This document shows, piece after piece, positions 12,071 to 24,410 of a stretch of 64,000 bases of DNA. The notes under the pieces were generated by a model, which did not search any database, had not been told where the DNA came from, and saw only the letters and a program-made list of their open reading frames with translations. The stretch is from Callipepla californica brunnescens. Lineage: Eukaryota > Chordata > Aves > Galliformes > Odontophoridae. How positions within the stretch are numbered: position 1 is the stretch's first letter; every line of letters begins with the position of its first letter. The translations under genes were made by a program, and so were the position numbers. The stretch covers positions 22,946,437-23,010,436 of the forward strand of contig JALIRH010000002.1 of NCBI GenBank assembly GCA_023055505.1, given 5' to 3'.

Positions 12071-13669
12071 CTTTAAGATGTCCAGGTGCTGCTTTCCCTA
12101 CTGAACATTATTCAGGACAAAGTCATATTTCTAACCCTACACTATTGCTCTAATTAAATACTCAGGGAATGTGCTACCATTAAATGAAGTCATTTTTGAT
12201 GTTCATTTTCTAACTGTATAGAAATAATTTGTCTTTACTACAGTATTTACATATTCAATGAATTGCAGCAGTTAAACTATTTTAATGTTACAGTATACAT
12301 TTTACTGCCATGTACACTAACAGATGTTGGAGAGAAAACTCTCTTACCTATTATAGGGCTATTATGAAGAGAAAAATACATTGGTAGAATATGGACCATG
12401 AAATTTGTGACCTTTCAAGTCTTATTCTGAGGTAGTTAAGCCAGAAATGTCAGGTACAGTATTAATTAAACACAGCTTGACAGTAAGTTTAGATTAATTA
12501 AGCAGATATCTGTCTTGGAAAGTGAAAAGATGATCTCATTCTAAGTAGAAGATGATGAATTTTTTTGCTTTGGTATCAGGTGAAACTGTACTATAAACAA
12601 AGCTGTTTATAATCAATGTAGCTATTGAAAGTCAGTGCCACTGGAGGGAAGGTGAACACACACAGTGTTGTAGACTTATTGAAAAGAATATCTTCATTAC
12701 GTCAGAAACATCTGAGATAATTTCTAGGAGACAGAATCTCTGTTGAAGAAACTTTTAATTCACAATTGCTGTGGTGGGCATCTTGCCAACAGGAGTGCAT
12801 CTATGGGAACACCATTTCAACTTTTACTCTTTGTCTCCCTGAAATTTACCCCCTGCCCTGTTTTCCCACTGGTTGGGTACTCCAGGTAAACCTAGCTGTC
12901 CTCAAGCAGGCTGAAAAATTAATGGAAACCAGTGTTTGTTGCATTCCCTTTTTAAGGCCTTCCTTTGTGTAGCTATTGGCCCTGGGAAAACTAGCAACAC
13001 TGGAGAGGGCATTTCTCATTCCTGCTTCCCCTGCAGTGTTGCCAACACAGTGACAGAGCCAGCAGTCTCTGCTCTCAAGGCTCAGGCAGGGAAGATGCTG
13101 GTTCCCATGGAGACTGCATCTCAGTGCTGGATGAACCCAGGAGGGCTAAGGATAAAGGCACTGTGAACCAGGCATGTTGTGTTATCCCAGTGCCAGGCAG
13201 CCATGTCTTCCTGGCAGACCATTCTGTCCCTGACATAAGACCACCCTGGATTTATACTATTGCATGTGTACTGAAGATATGGTAACTTAGAGTCATTTGG
13301 TGACTCTTTCCCTTTTTAGTATGAATCTCACTAAAAAATATCCACATTCTCACAATTCAGTTGTAAAATCCAGGTTTCATCACAAGACTTCAGTGAGGGC
13401 ATCTCCTGAACGCAAAGAAAGGATGGCTTAGGACTGCCTGTTCTTTTTTTCCTTACATCATTAATTAATGATTTTTTTTATTAATATGAATTATACTCCT
13501 TAATTATTGTTTTAAGTTCAGTAGCCTTTGTGTCTCTCACATTTCCTCACTTCATATCAGTCATATACAACAGATTGCAGGATTTGAAATGGTAACATTA
13601 GCAATAACATATACATAATGTATTTTGAAGTAAATACTCCATAACTGGAAACATTCTAAGTTCCACCTC
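12071..13669. other. Unannotated sequence, no gene seen
   Basis: No gene or repeat recognised. The part at 12120-12560 is AT-rich with several TTAATTAA-like and TAATTA-like words. Such words are common in developmental enhancers but also in plain AT-rich DNA. Confidence 0.55.
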
Positions 13670-14030
13670 TGTAGGACAAATAACCCCCAAGAACAGCACT
13701 CAAAGAAAACAAAGAAAATAAAAACAAAGAAAATAGCGTGAAAGGTGGTATATTTTTGGCAGGCTTAAGAAGATAAAATACAAACAAATAGTAAAAAGAG
13801 AGTGGCTCACCTTGATGATAGTTGAGGCTTGCTGATAGCTCCACTCAGAAGAGATCTCCAACCAGAGATCCTTCCCTGGTGGTGGTCAGCCCTTAAATGG
13901 GGTCTGGGAGAGGTGGAGCCAGACTCCACCCCTTCCAATCACACAGGTACATTACCTTCACCTGTGCTCCTGTGGCTGACTCAGTGCTTGCCTCAGGTGA
14001 TCAATCAGTGGTTCAGGCAGTGATTCAACA
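13670..14030 (-). mobile_element. Probable solo LTR-like element of an endogenous retrovirus
   Basis: Read on the minus strand, this 361-base segment begins TGTTGAATCAC and ends CCTACA, so it has TG...CA ends as LTRs do. It is clearly more GC-rich than its flanks in the first 220 bases. It contains a TATA-like CCATTTAAGGGC (13893-13898 core). About 85 bases further on is CAAG/GTGAGC (boundary 13811/13810), which looks like a splice donor. A T-rich stretch follows, like a U5 region. No matching 5-base target duplication, primer-binding site or internal gag/pol region was seen beside it. The family was not identified. It could instead be a host promoter with a first exon. Confidence 0.42.
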
Positions 14031-17000
14031 GTTTCCATACAACTATAAACACTGATTGTCTGAAGTATATTTAATTTCAGTGGCTAGCTGGTTGACTCAT
14101 CATATCTTAAGGACTTGTTTTTTACTATAGAGGACACCTAAACACTGTCTGTGGCGTGCAGAGGTGTTATCTGGATTGTGCAATTTGGAAATGTGGTGAG
14201 GGAGATAAACAGAGGTATTCTCAGGAAAGAAAAGCCTGGAGAAATGACATGGTTTGGCTCAATGGACTGGGGTTGAACCAGGTCCTCCATGAAAGCTATT
14301 ACCCATCTGAAGTCTTTAGTGAAGAAGATTGTATAGCTTCTGTAGCCAGTCAGTGTTTCAAAACTCTTACTGTTTATATGCACTCTAACTTTCAGGTAGC
14401 AAATCTGCTCATAATTAAATTCTGCTCCAGTGTAATGGCACTACAAGGATTTTTTATCTGTCGCTAAAGAGACCTCATGAGAAGAAATATAACATAAAGC
14501 AATAACACTTTTTTAACTGTTTTTCTCAATGTGTACCATTCCACATTTTTGTTTCTGAAAAGAAAATTCACTAAATTTCTGTTTCAAAAGTGAAACACCT
14601 GGCTTCAAAGTATGGTAATGTTGGAACAGGCAGCTCAAAAGCTTGCTGAAAGAAAGGTAACAAAAGGAATAATAGAAAATATAATACTGTGACACAAGGA
14701 TGTCAGAAGTAGGCTGCCCTGATGGACTGCATTATCACAGAAATATTCAAATAAAATAAGATGAATTCTGTTGAAAGGTATCAATGAATTTATACTCAAA
14801 ACTATATTGTAGGCATAGGAAATCTAAGGTGTCTACATTACTGATCAGCTAATCCAAAATCTGACTGTGACACAAATTTGAAAGGGAAATGGGAAAGATT
14901 GTGAGAGTAGAAAACAAATGATACGCACTCAGGAAAGAAGCAACAGTTTTAGACAGCATCTATGAGAACTATGAAGGAGACAATCAGAAAGCCTATAGGA
15001 GCAGAACTACTTTTTGATATAGGCCCAGGTAGAACACAGGATCTGGTTCAAGCCGAATTCATCACCTCTGCTGGAAAGACACCACAAAAATAGTCTTGCA
15101 TGGGCAGATATACACATATATATTAAAGATAGATATCTAAATAAAAAAAAAAAAACAACAAGAATATTGATGAGAAATAATTGAAGAAACCACAAAAAAA
15201 CATTTATTTAGACCGTAATGGTGATGCAGAGCATATGTACCCATGAAATAAGGATTTCATAATGACTAAACACATAAAAAAAAGTGTGGAGGAGAATAAA
15301 TATATTGTAAGCTAAAAAAAATTATTCAGAATAATATTATAAGACTGAATTCTGATACATTTGCAATCACAATGTGATATGCCAGGGAAGATTGCCAGAA
15401 ACAATATGCTAAATGATTTATAAAAGTAATTAAGCTTTTAAAATGCATTGGAAGGAGAAAACCTTACAGAGAGGCAGTGGGGCCAGTAGAAGATGAAAGC
15501 ATAAAGCAGACATGAAAAATTTAGTTCAGAAAGCAACCATTACATTTTGAGGCAATATTCATAACAAAACTAGTGGAAATGGGACCTGTAATTTTCCAGG
15601 AGTTCAACCTCTATTTAAACATAAATACAACTGCTACTTTGGAAATTCAGAATCTCTGCCCTTGCAGGCTACAATGACCTTATATTTTTATTACAAAAGG
15701 CCATTAGCTTTCAAGCTGATCACTTCTAAGTGCAACATTACAAAAAGGCACATGAGTAAAGCACATACCGAAGGTCCATAACTTACTGGAAACACATCAG
15801 GATTATTTCAATGGATCTGACAGCTCTGAATTCAAGTTTGTTTCCAGAATTGTCAACATCTTAAATGTAAGCAAGAGGACGTGCATACGTGGTCATCTGT
15901 ATTTCTCCTTATATATATTTCTATTTCATTTCCAAGGATTGCTTATGGGAACTGCTTGGGAAAGGTTAATCAAAGGAGTTACTGTTTTGAGATTGTGTTT
16001 GTGCATGTTAGATAATTTATTTAATTAGTTATAGCATGGCATGTCTTTTTATAATTTACCTTTCTCTAAGCATCTAATAAGAAATACCATTAGTGTGCTA
16101 CTCCAAAAGACAACAGTATGGCTGTTTGTTTGAATAAGATTCAAGGGTCAATAAAAAAAAAAAAAAAGTGATATTTTTAAAGTACTTGAAAAAGGCCTTC
16201 AGCTAATTACAGTCCTACAAAGAAGATCAAGGTTGTAGAGTGAGTACCTGCTAAATGAGCACTCTCGTTTCACATATATCATTCAGGGTCCTTATACAGC
16301 TGAGCAAGAGTACTTCATTCTAAATTGGTTGACATTTATTGACGAGGACTCTGCTTTAATACCAGCTCCCTCCCTATCTTTACATCTGTTCCTTATCTGT
16401 TTTCCCTATACTTGTTCTATTTCCTTCTAAGGGTTTCCAGCATGTAAAGTACAAGCGCTTATGTCTGATGTTATTTAGCATCGTTATCTGACCTTATCTC
16501 TGATGAACTAGAACAGAGAAGATACCCTAAAATTAAGGGAAGAAATAGAAAAATACTTTAAAAAAAAAACATCAGCACTTGGTTTTGATATCAGAAAAGA
16601 CTAGCTGTTCACATCCCACAGTCAGAAGTAAAATGAATCTCTCAGGGAGGGATGATCATCCCTGCTCTTGTTTCCAAACACTGCTGTGACACTAGAACCT
16701 AATGATCGTAGGTCCTAGAGCCTTTCTGGGCCATTCTGGCTCTCTCAAACTGCTCCCAGACACATTTCAGGGCTCAAATGTGTAAGAAGCTCTCCATAGC
16801 AGGTTGTTTGCAGCCAGAGGCAGGCTGTGGAGACAACACAGAGGCCAAAACATAAGGACATGTCAGGTACGAAGCTGAAGATAGGAGATGGGGATTCTTG
16901 CAAGATGGCAGTATATCTGGAGAGCTATGAAATGAGCTTTATTCAGCACAGCTCATATAATCTGCATGTCAGATTAGACAGTACTAATACGATTGAAACA

Positions 17001-17289
17001 AATATGACCTCAAATTATGAAATCAGGCTTAAAGAAACACCTTCAAATATAATACTTTTTTTCTATCATACCTTCTGATTTCAGCCATCGGTTTTACTTC
17101 CTGTAGAATTTTTTGTAGTCATGAAAGACAGAAACTCATTTGTGCAACTCATATATGCAAGCTGAGACTCTTACATAATTGCAGATCCCCAAACAATATG
17201 CATACCGGAGTTGGCAATGCTATGCAGGATAATCAGTTTTTTAGATAGAGCAGCCTTTGAAACAAGCAGAGAATCTCATTACTTGGCTG
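14031..17289. other. Unannotated AT-rich sequence, no gene seen
   Basis: No gene or transposon recognised. It contains short A runs at 15143-15155 and 16153-16167. The 103-codon frame at 14156-14467 has no recognisable domain and is not called. Confidence 0.6.
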
Positions 17290-17760
17290 TATAAACCCAA
17301 GCTTCAGCAGCATCTTGAACTGCTGTATGCAATTCTCATCCTCCAGTCTCTTAACAATACAGAGCATGACTGGGAAAGATTGAGAGCAGTGTGACAAGAA
17401 TGCTCAAAAATTACTTCACAAAAAAAAAAACAGAACTGTTTCCACTGAAAAGCAGCTAAATAAACATTACTTCTACAAATAGAAAGTAGGACACTAAAGA
17501 GTAAGTAGTGGTGGCACTTCTTTTAAAAAAGCGCAGGGAGGTGCATACCTAGTGGTGTTCATGATCTCTGCCAAAGGAAGAACTCCAGGATAGCAAAAGA
17601 AGCAAGCAGGTGATAGATTCCAAATAAGTGGAAAGATGGAATTCTTAAATTGTAGTTAAGCTTTTTTTTTTTTTTTTTAATACAGAGTCTACATGAGTTC
17701 AAAAGGCAACTGAAAATTGTCTTCAAAGAAAACTCCATCAGGGCTATTAATTGGAAAGAC
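17290..17760 (+). mobile_element. Old, heavily decayed CR1 LINE remnant
   Basis: Several weak but ordered matches to the 3' part of older amniote CR1 elements are visible. They are a CTGTATGCAATTCTCATCCTC-like block near 17322, CATGACTGGGAAAGATTGAG near 17366, GTGACAAGAATGCTCAAA near 17390, and GAGTTCAAAAGGCAACTGAAA plus CCATCAGGGCTATTA near 17694-17751. A 17-base T run (17662-17678) interrupts it. The divergence is much greater than in the other CR1 copies here, so it is probably an older insertion. The ends are approximate. Confidence 0.5.
17662..17678. repeat. Poly-T tract, 17 bases
   Basis: An uninterrupted 17-base T run inside the old CR1-like stretch. It has probably grown by slippage. 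Confidence 0.85.
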
Positions 17761-18558
17761 TCTATTTCAAGGAGACCCTTGAGGCAGAAAATTATTCTGG
17801 AGAAACATCATTATATTTTTGACCTTTTCTTTTTGTCTTCCCTTGGCATCTTTTATTGTCTTCTCAGTGTCAGTATATTGGGGAAAACAGATACATTCAT
17901 ACCATGCTCTGAACCTGAAATCTTTAGTTTGTATCTCAGAGCTGCTCAGGATCATAAAAATAAGAAATAATCAATAGATTTCTCAAGATTATTTCTGGAA
18001 AACAACTCCCAAAGGCACAATGTAAAATTAGATTTAGTTTCCTCTAGTTATATCTATGAAACTCAAAAAATTGCCTCCTGGGCTGAGTCCCTTTCCTTCT
18101 AGGTTGCACTGCATGTTGCTAAGTGACGAGGTGTGCACTCATACACAGTGAGATGTAAAGAATTTAATCATGAAGGCTTTGCACCAGAATTAGTGCATTT
18201 CTTCTGACAGTGTGAGAGAGCTCCCTGTTTACAGGGCTGCTTCTAAATCCAGCAGAAATCTCACACAAGCTCACTGTAAGCAGTGTTGTGGGTGCTGCAC
18301 TGAGCTAACTCACAGCATGAGTGGAGCTCACACCATTCTGCTTCCAGGGGGAATCCCAACTCTGCCTTGGGCCAAGTGAATGAGCTCAGCAAAATGAACT
18401 GAGAAGAACAAATTATTGAGAGGGATTTTAACACAAACAGGCAAGTTGCTCCTCCGAGGATCCAAGCTGGGAAGATTCCTAGATGCTCCTTTCATGCCAC
18501 CTGCTTAGTGCAGATGCTCTGGATCCCCTGCTCCCCCCCGTCTAGTTTCCCATTAGGT
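17761..18558. other. Unannotated sequence, no gene seen
   Basis: No gene or repeat recognised. The left part may hold the last, unrecognisable bases of the old CR1 beside it. Confidence 0.55.
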
Positions 18559-18823
18559 ACAACAGGTAATGGAACAAGCAGCAAAGGCCTCAAGTTACAC
18601 CAGGGGAGATTCAGGTTGAATGTCTGGAAAAATTACTTCCCAGAAAGAGTGGAACAGGCTGCCTATGGAGGTGGTGGAGTCATTGTCCCTGCAGGTTTTC
18701 AAGAAAAGGGTAGATGAGGCACTTGAGGACAAGGTTTAGTGGGTTTGGTGGTAATGGGCTGACAGTTGGACTAGATGACCTTAGAAGTCTTTACCAACCT
18801 TGATGATTCTATGATTCCATGAC
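18559..18823 (+). mobile_element. CR1 LINE 3' end
   Basis: A well-preserved CR1 tail. In order it shows GGCCTCAAGTTACACCAGGG, GAGATTCAGGTTGAATGTCT, AGAAAGAGTGGAACAGGCTG, GGAGGTGGTGGAGTCA, GTTGGACTAGATGACCTTAG and the terminal GATGATTCTATGATTCCATG. It is truncated at the 5' side, as most genomic CR1 copies are. Small open frames over it are relics. Confidence 0.95.
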
Positions 18824-20778
18824 AAGCCTTAATGGAGCTGAACCTTTTTACAAGCTGGTCCAGGCACTCAGTTTTCCCTTCTGTGAATAAAATGAGACCA
18901 GGCATTTGCATGGGGAAAACGAAGGCTGTGGAGAATGGACCTGAAATTATGTGAGCCAGCATGCAAAAAGGGAAGAAGTTCTCCTTCTAGAGGAGTGTGC
19001 TTTGGGGTGAGACTTTGAGTGAAGGACATATTTGGGGTGATTCTGGAGAATGCTAAGGCCCACATACGCACTGTGAGAAGTGAAAAACGAAGAAACAGCT
19101 CAAAATTGTTGGTTTCACTTTTTAATCAGAAGACTACATCATAACATTAAGAAGGCAATCAACTTACACTTGATGTCTCCACATGACAAACTGCTCATTG
19201 TTCATGGCAACAAGAGCACTATCTGTGAAGGATTGAAACAGTAATCAATTAGCACACACAAATACCTGTTACAGCTTACAAATTAGCTGTTATTTGTAAA
19301 AGAGAGTTACAGAGTAATGGCAATGTAAAATCTACCTGACATAAAAATTGATAGTTGTCTTAAAATACATAAATCTGACTGGAAGCGACGAGTAAGAAAA
19401 CCCGTTACTTAGCAGTGGGCTTTATTCTAGTATTTCCAGCACCTTTCAACACACCATTTTACCCTCCGTCTTCAGATACAAGTTACTTCATCTAAAATTA
19501 GATCTTCTGAATTTCTTGGTAGGCAGTATTTGCATTAATTGAAGAAGAATGTAAGAATAATATTGTGTCATTTTATTTCTCTTCACAGCCATCCAAAGAA
19601 CATTAAACTGAGTAAGAAGTACATTTCAATCAGAGCAACAGTATAAATACCTGATCTCTCCAGCATAGCAAGTATCATTTAACAATTAGCAGGAGTCCTC
19701 CTGGCTGAATAAGTATATTTCACACTTCTGGAATGATCAAACAGGAGTGAACACTGACGGAAAAAACAGTAACCTTTAATAACCTTAACAAGTCATATAA
19801 TAAAGACTATTTTATAATTGCCTCAATAGCTAATCTACAGAACTGGAAATGTTCCTAAAAATCAGTACTTCTAGAATCATCATATCATTCATACTTTCTT
19901 TCTTTTTCTTTTTCTTCTTCTTCTTCTTCTTTTTTTTTTTTTTTTTAATTTGATTGAAACATACTGCTTGCTTTTTCTGTGTCTCTAGTGTGCTCCAGAT
20001 AACAGTTTGCAGAATGTATGGTCTATAAATTTTAGCTAGATTTAACTACATTCAGTCGTGGGAATAGTTTAAAATCTCATAAATCATCCACACTTCCTTA
20101 GGTGTAAATATATAAATATTAAAATTATGAATTATAATAATCACTGGTGCCACAGATCAACTCTGGAACAGATTTCTTGCGCAGAAGAGTTTTGTTTTCC
20201 TTTTTTGTACTTTCTTATCACTGCAGTACCCCTTCTGAAACTGTAACAGCCACACTTAGAACAGTCTGCCAAAGCAATGTAGCTAAATACTTAAATGTTT
20301 AAAATGTTAACAGTGAAAGTAATCACCACTGATGTCACACTCAACCCATACCAAATAAAAGAAGTATCATCACCAAAGACAAGACTAGATCCTCAGCCCA
20401 GCATACTGCTAAAGTATAATAGAGCACAGGAGAGTGAGATTCAGACTCATTTCAGGAAATCATGGGTGAGCTATGACAAAAAAAATAACAAAGTGAAAAT
20501 AAATTCAACCAAATTCAAAGATATTTGCTAGTGCCTCATTCAGAGCATCTAAATAGTTTTTCTCCTGTGCAATAATATCGTGAGACCTCATGTTAGAGGT
20601 TGGACTTAGAAATGCATTAATTGGAGCTTTCAGAGCTGGTAACGTGGACTCATAAAAGATGCTGGTATAGCTATCATATGTACTTATCAAAATCTTTGTT
20701 TTCAAGATGTAATGGAAGAACGGTTCCAAATCTGGACACAGAGCATTTATCAACACAATGAATAAAATCATAATATGC
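18824..20778. other. Unannotated AT-rich sequence, no gene seen
   Basis: No gene recognised. It contains the pyrimidine tract at 19894-19946. Two small minus-strand frames near 18771-19071 are not supported as genes. Confidence 0.6.
19894..19946. repeat. Polypyrimidine tract with (CTT)n core
   Basis: A 53-base tract of only C and T: TTTCTTTCTTTTTC-like words, then about six CTT units (19913-19930), then a 17-base T run. It is a simple-sequence repeat. Confidence 0.92.
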
Positions 20779-20842
20779 TAGAGTTATAGAATGTTCCGCG
20801 TTGGAAGGGACTCCCGAGGATCATGAAGTCCAACTCATAAAT
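20779..20842 (-). mobile_element. Short CR1 LINE 3' end, minus strand
   Basis: The plus strand reads GAGTTATAGAATG, then GTTGGAAGGGACT, then GAGGATCATGAAGTCCAACTC. This is the reverse complement of the last 60 or so bases of a CR1 element. Everything further 5' is missing. Confidence 0.82.
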
Positions 20843-23689
20843 AAAATCTCTTTCTCTTCTTTCTGTGTGTTATGAAGAAAGAAAAAGATCCAGAACTTAT
20901 TACAAAAGTAAATCCATAGACAATATTCTCATGAGATGGGTTATTATTCACAAAGCACTTTTGGGAGGCAGCTGAGAGATCAGAACAGGACTTCTAATTT
21001 TTGCCCCGGTTGCACTGGGTAAAGTACTTCTGTGCTTTCTTTTCTCCATCTGTAAAATAAGGGCAGAGTAATAAAGAGGTTTTATGATTCACTTAATGTT
21101 TGCATGGCACTTTTAAAATATCAGGAGTAACATAAAAATCATAACTACTGGACACATTATAGAAAACAGAAATACTTTCAATTCCAGAGTGTTCTCTTGT
21201 ATTGGTTCTCTATTTTATTGAAATATAATTTGTGATTTTTATCAAAGAGGAAATAGATTACTAAGTAACATACTAAGTAAATTTTGGGATGAAACACTCT
21301 AAAACAATAATTTCCACCCCAGGAGAGAGAAAGGTATTTAAGAGATGCTTTTGCAATAAAAATAAACCATTAAGATGTTGGCAGGGATTCTCTAGGCATA
21401 ATTGCAGCTACACTTGTTTCAAAATGCTTATTAAATCTGATTCACCAGTACTAGCATGACTCTGCCGATGGGAAAAGCTTGGACAATAATTTAAACTACT
21501 TCAAATTGAAAATTTAGAGCTGTTATAATTAATAGTGAATCATGAGAAACAGTTCAGCAAAAAAGAAAAAGAAAAAAACACAACAAAATAAGAATGTTTA
21601 TAACATATCAGATCATTAAGAAGCTGACGGAGACTCCAAAGATTTGCAAGAATATATGCAGTGCAGGAGAGAGGAGGAGAAAAAACATATAATGGGCATA
21701 CTGATCTTCTATATCAAAACTCCAGCTTGCTATTATATCCTCAGGCACTGAGTCTCGCTTCGAGGTTTGTGGAGCCCAACTGCACCAGGGTTTTGTAACT
21801 CCCAGTAAAGACTGTGAGTGTTGCCCACCTCTGACACAAAACACAGTGGGGAGGTAGGTATACATCTGAGAGGTTCAACCTTCCTTTTTGTGACAAGTTT
21901 TTTGTACTGTTAAATAGTTTTGTTTTGCATGGTTTTGTGTAGACCTGCAGGTTTAGAAAATGTCTAACATCACACTTATGCACTCATGTCTTCAGAGAGG
22001 ATTTGATGCCTGTTGCCAGGATCACTGGAATGACTACATGGCAACAGAACACAGAGCTAGTGGAGAAACTAAAATGTTGGCAGCAAAACTGTGAACTTTT
22101 TGTCTATTTTTCTATGTATTACAACTAAATATATATATATTTTTGATGGTGTTATCTTGATAGTGAATAACTTACACTGTTGTGTCATATGATCTTGTTC
22201 TCTGAAAGCCCAGCTGCATTTCAAATGTGCACATCTACATGACGGACCATTTTATGTTGAGATTCCCATCTGCTGAAAAACATTAGAGATGCCATGGCTG
22301 TCCTCTATCACATCACTGACATTTGTACAAGAGAAAGGGAAAGTGTATGTATGTGATTCCAGCAGCAGAAAAACGTAATCACTCGAAGCCCAAATTACCA
22401 TCACTGATATTCCAGAGGAACCTATGAAGATCAGAAGAAGTGAAAATGGGACTTCTCAAAATCAGAGCCTATTGAATCTGAACCTGCAGTTTTAGGAGAA
22501 ATCTAATGACATACTGACTTCTCAGCCAAGTTCTGAGTAGTGTACATATATTCAGCATAACCACATGACATTTTAAGTTTTTGAAAGTGTGAAAATCATT
22601 CTGCTAGAGCAAACTGCTGTTGACAAGTGGCTTCTAGCATGAGCTTTGCAGGGAAGTACAACAAAGAAACAAAAAATAAAAACTACTGATCTTCTTGGTT
22701 TGGTAATATTCCCTGCTACGGAAACAGTAGCTCCAGCATTGGTTGTAAAGAGATGCTGTGATGGAACAGAAGGGCTTGCAACTATTCTGTTCATAGCAGT
22801 TACTGCAATTTAAAAGACATCAATAGGCTAAAGTCGGATTGTGGACAATTGAAGAATAGGCTCTGCCTGAAAAATAATTTAGGTGCACCATATTGCAAAC
22901 ATTTTTTTGTATGTTCAGAAAATGTTTTTCATAATGATGAGATTGAATTCAATTTCTCTCCAACAATGATTTACAGTTGTGTATTTTAAGGTTTTAGAAA
23001 GTGTCAATGGAGATCTTAAACTCATCTCTTGCCAACTTCAACTTTTCTTAAAATTGAAATTTCTCTAAGTTTTCACAGTATTATTCTGTTTCTGATTAGA
23101 GGCACATTGTATTCTATTCTAGAGGAACTGTGTTTTATTATTCCTGGCTAATTTTAATTGCTATATCTATAATTTCAGCCTCATCCTGATTTACCATGCT
23201 GATTGTCCATTGAGGTCCTGTGAACTGTAAACTGTTATTTCCATCTCTTCCTAAGCAATCATGTCAGTTATTCAGCCAGTTTTCCCACTGCAGAGTTTTC
23301 TATGCAGACATAAAGTTGGTTGATTATTTATTTTTACAGTAATAGTGTCCAAAACAGTTAATGTTCAGTTGACTGCACATTTTCCTCATTAGAACAGTTA
23401 TTATTACAAGCTGCACTGTATAAATCTGGAAGATTGCACAGTGAGAGAGAAAAATGATCTCCTTATTCTCCTTTTTGCACAAATACATTGTTTTCAACTG
23501 CTCAGTAATTCATGCTAAGAGTCGTGATCCTTGTATAGCCACTTAAGGTCTAGGAAGGAAGGTCTACACATAGGGGCAAGCATGCTCAGTAAATGCACCC
23601 ACTCTTAAGCAGAAGGGAGAAAAGCTGCCAAACTTGGGGAGTAAAAGTGTCTGTAATCAGCTGGGAAGGAAGACTATGTTTATTCTTCC
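20843..23689. other. Unannotated sequence, no gene seen
   Basis: No gene or transposon recognised. A short (AT)n run lies at 22129-22141. Frames on the minus strand near 21608-21983 (about 80 codons) have no recognisable features. Confidence 0.6.
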
Positions 23690-24410
23690 CTTGCCGATAA
23701 GTTAATTTTCTATCTGATAAAATGTAAGGCGACTCACCTTGGGGTCTAATGGCAGTGAGCTGCTTTGCTTACCTGCGGCTAATGACACTAGGATGTGAAA
23801 GCAGACTGGGAGATAGCCTGCTCCTGTGGCCTGACCTTGGTGGTTAACACACCTTGTGGGTGGTGTTTTCATGCCTGGGAACCACATATGGTCTCCAAGG
23901 AGATGGGCAAGTTTGACAAAGAATAAGGGCTTTGTAGAGTGAATATGGTGAAGGGACTGGTGGATGTGGGCCAGGGTGGTATTTCATTTTGTAGAGTAAG
24001 GCAGCTGTGAATGTCAGTCGTACATTTGTTTGGTATACACTGATTTGTACTGGCAGAGTTAAATCAGATGAACAGTGAGTGTGGGACCAGCCCCCCAAAG
24101 GGTAGATTTAGGTCTGTGTGCTATGTCTTAGCCTGTCACTAACCATAGCAATGACCACCAGGGCTGGGGGCCTTGAGTCCTTAAGCCCTTGACCAAATTA
24201 CCCATTTGCAGGTAGGGCTGGAGGTGGTGACAAAGGGGACTTGCTCACTGTATTTATTCTGGTGTTCCTGCCTGCCCCTGTCTGCTTCCTTGCTTGTTCC
24301 AGTCTGGCCTTGTATCTCCCCTGCAGCTCACACAGGACTACTAGCCCTACTAATTGGAAGGAAGTAGCCATCCACCATAAAAAGTGACATCTCACATACT
24401 GGAACAAAGC
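23690..24410. other. GC-richer block of unknown origin
   Basis: This 720-base block stands out from its AT-rich flanks: it is richer in G on the plus strand and has several 60-85-codon open frames on the minus strand (23702-23887, 23844-24098, 24198-24407). I do not recognise a transposon consensus, a promoter or a protein domain. It could be an old endogenous retrovirus piece, an unrecognised repeat or a conserved element; none of these is shown. Confidence 0.4.

Noticed and set aside
24150..24172. CCACCAGGGCTGGGGG as a CTCF site
   Set aside because: The GGC core is displaced; poor overall match.
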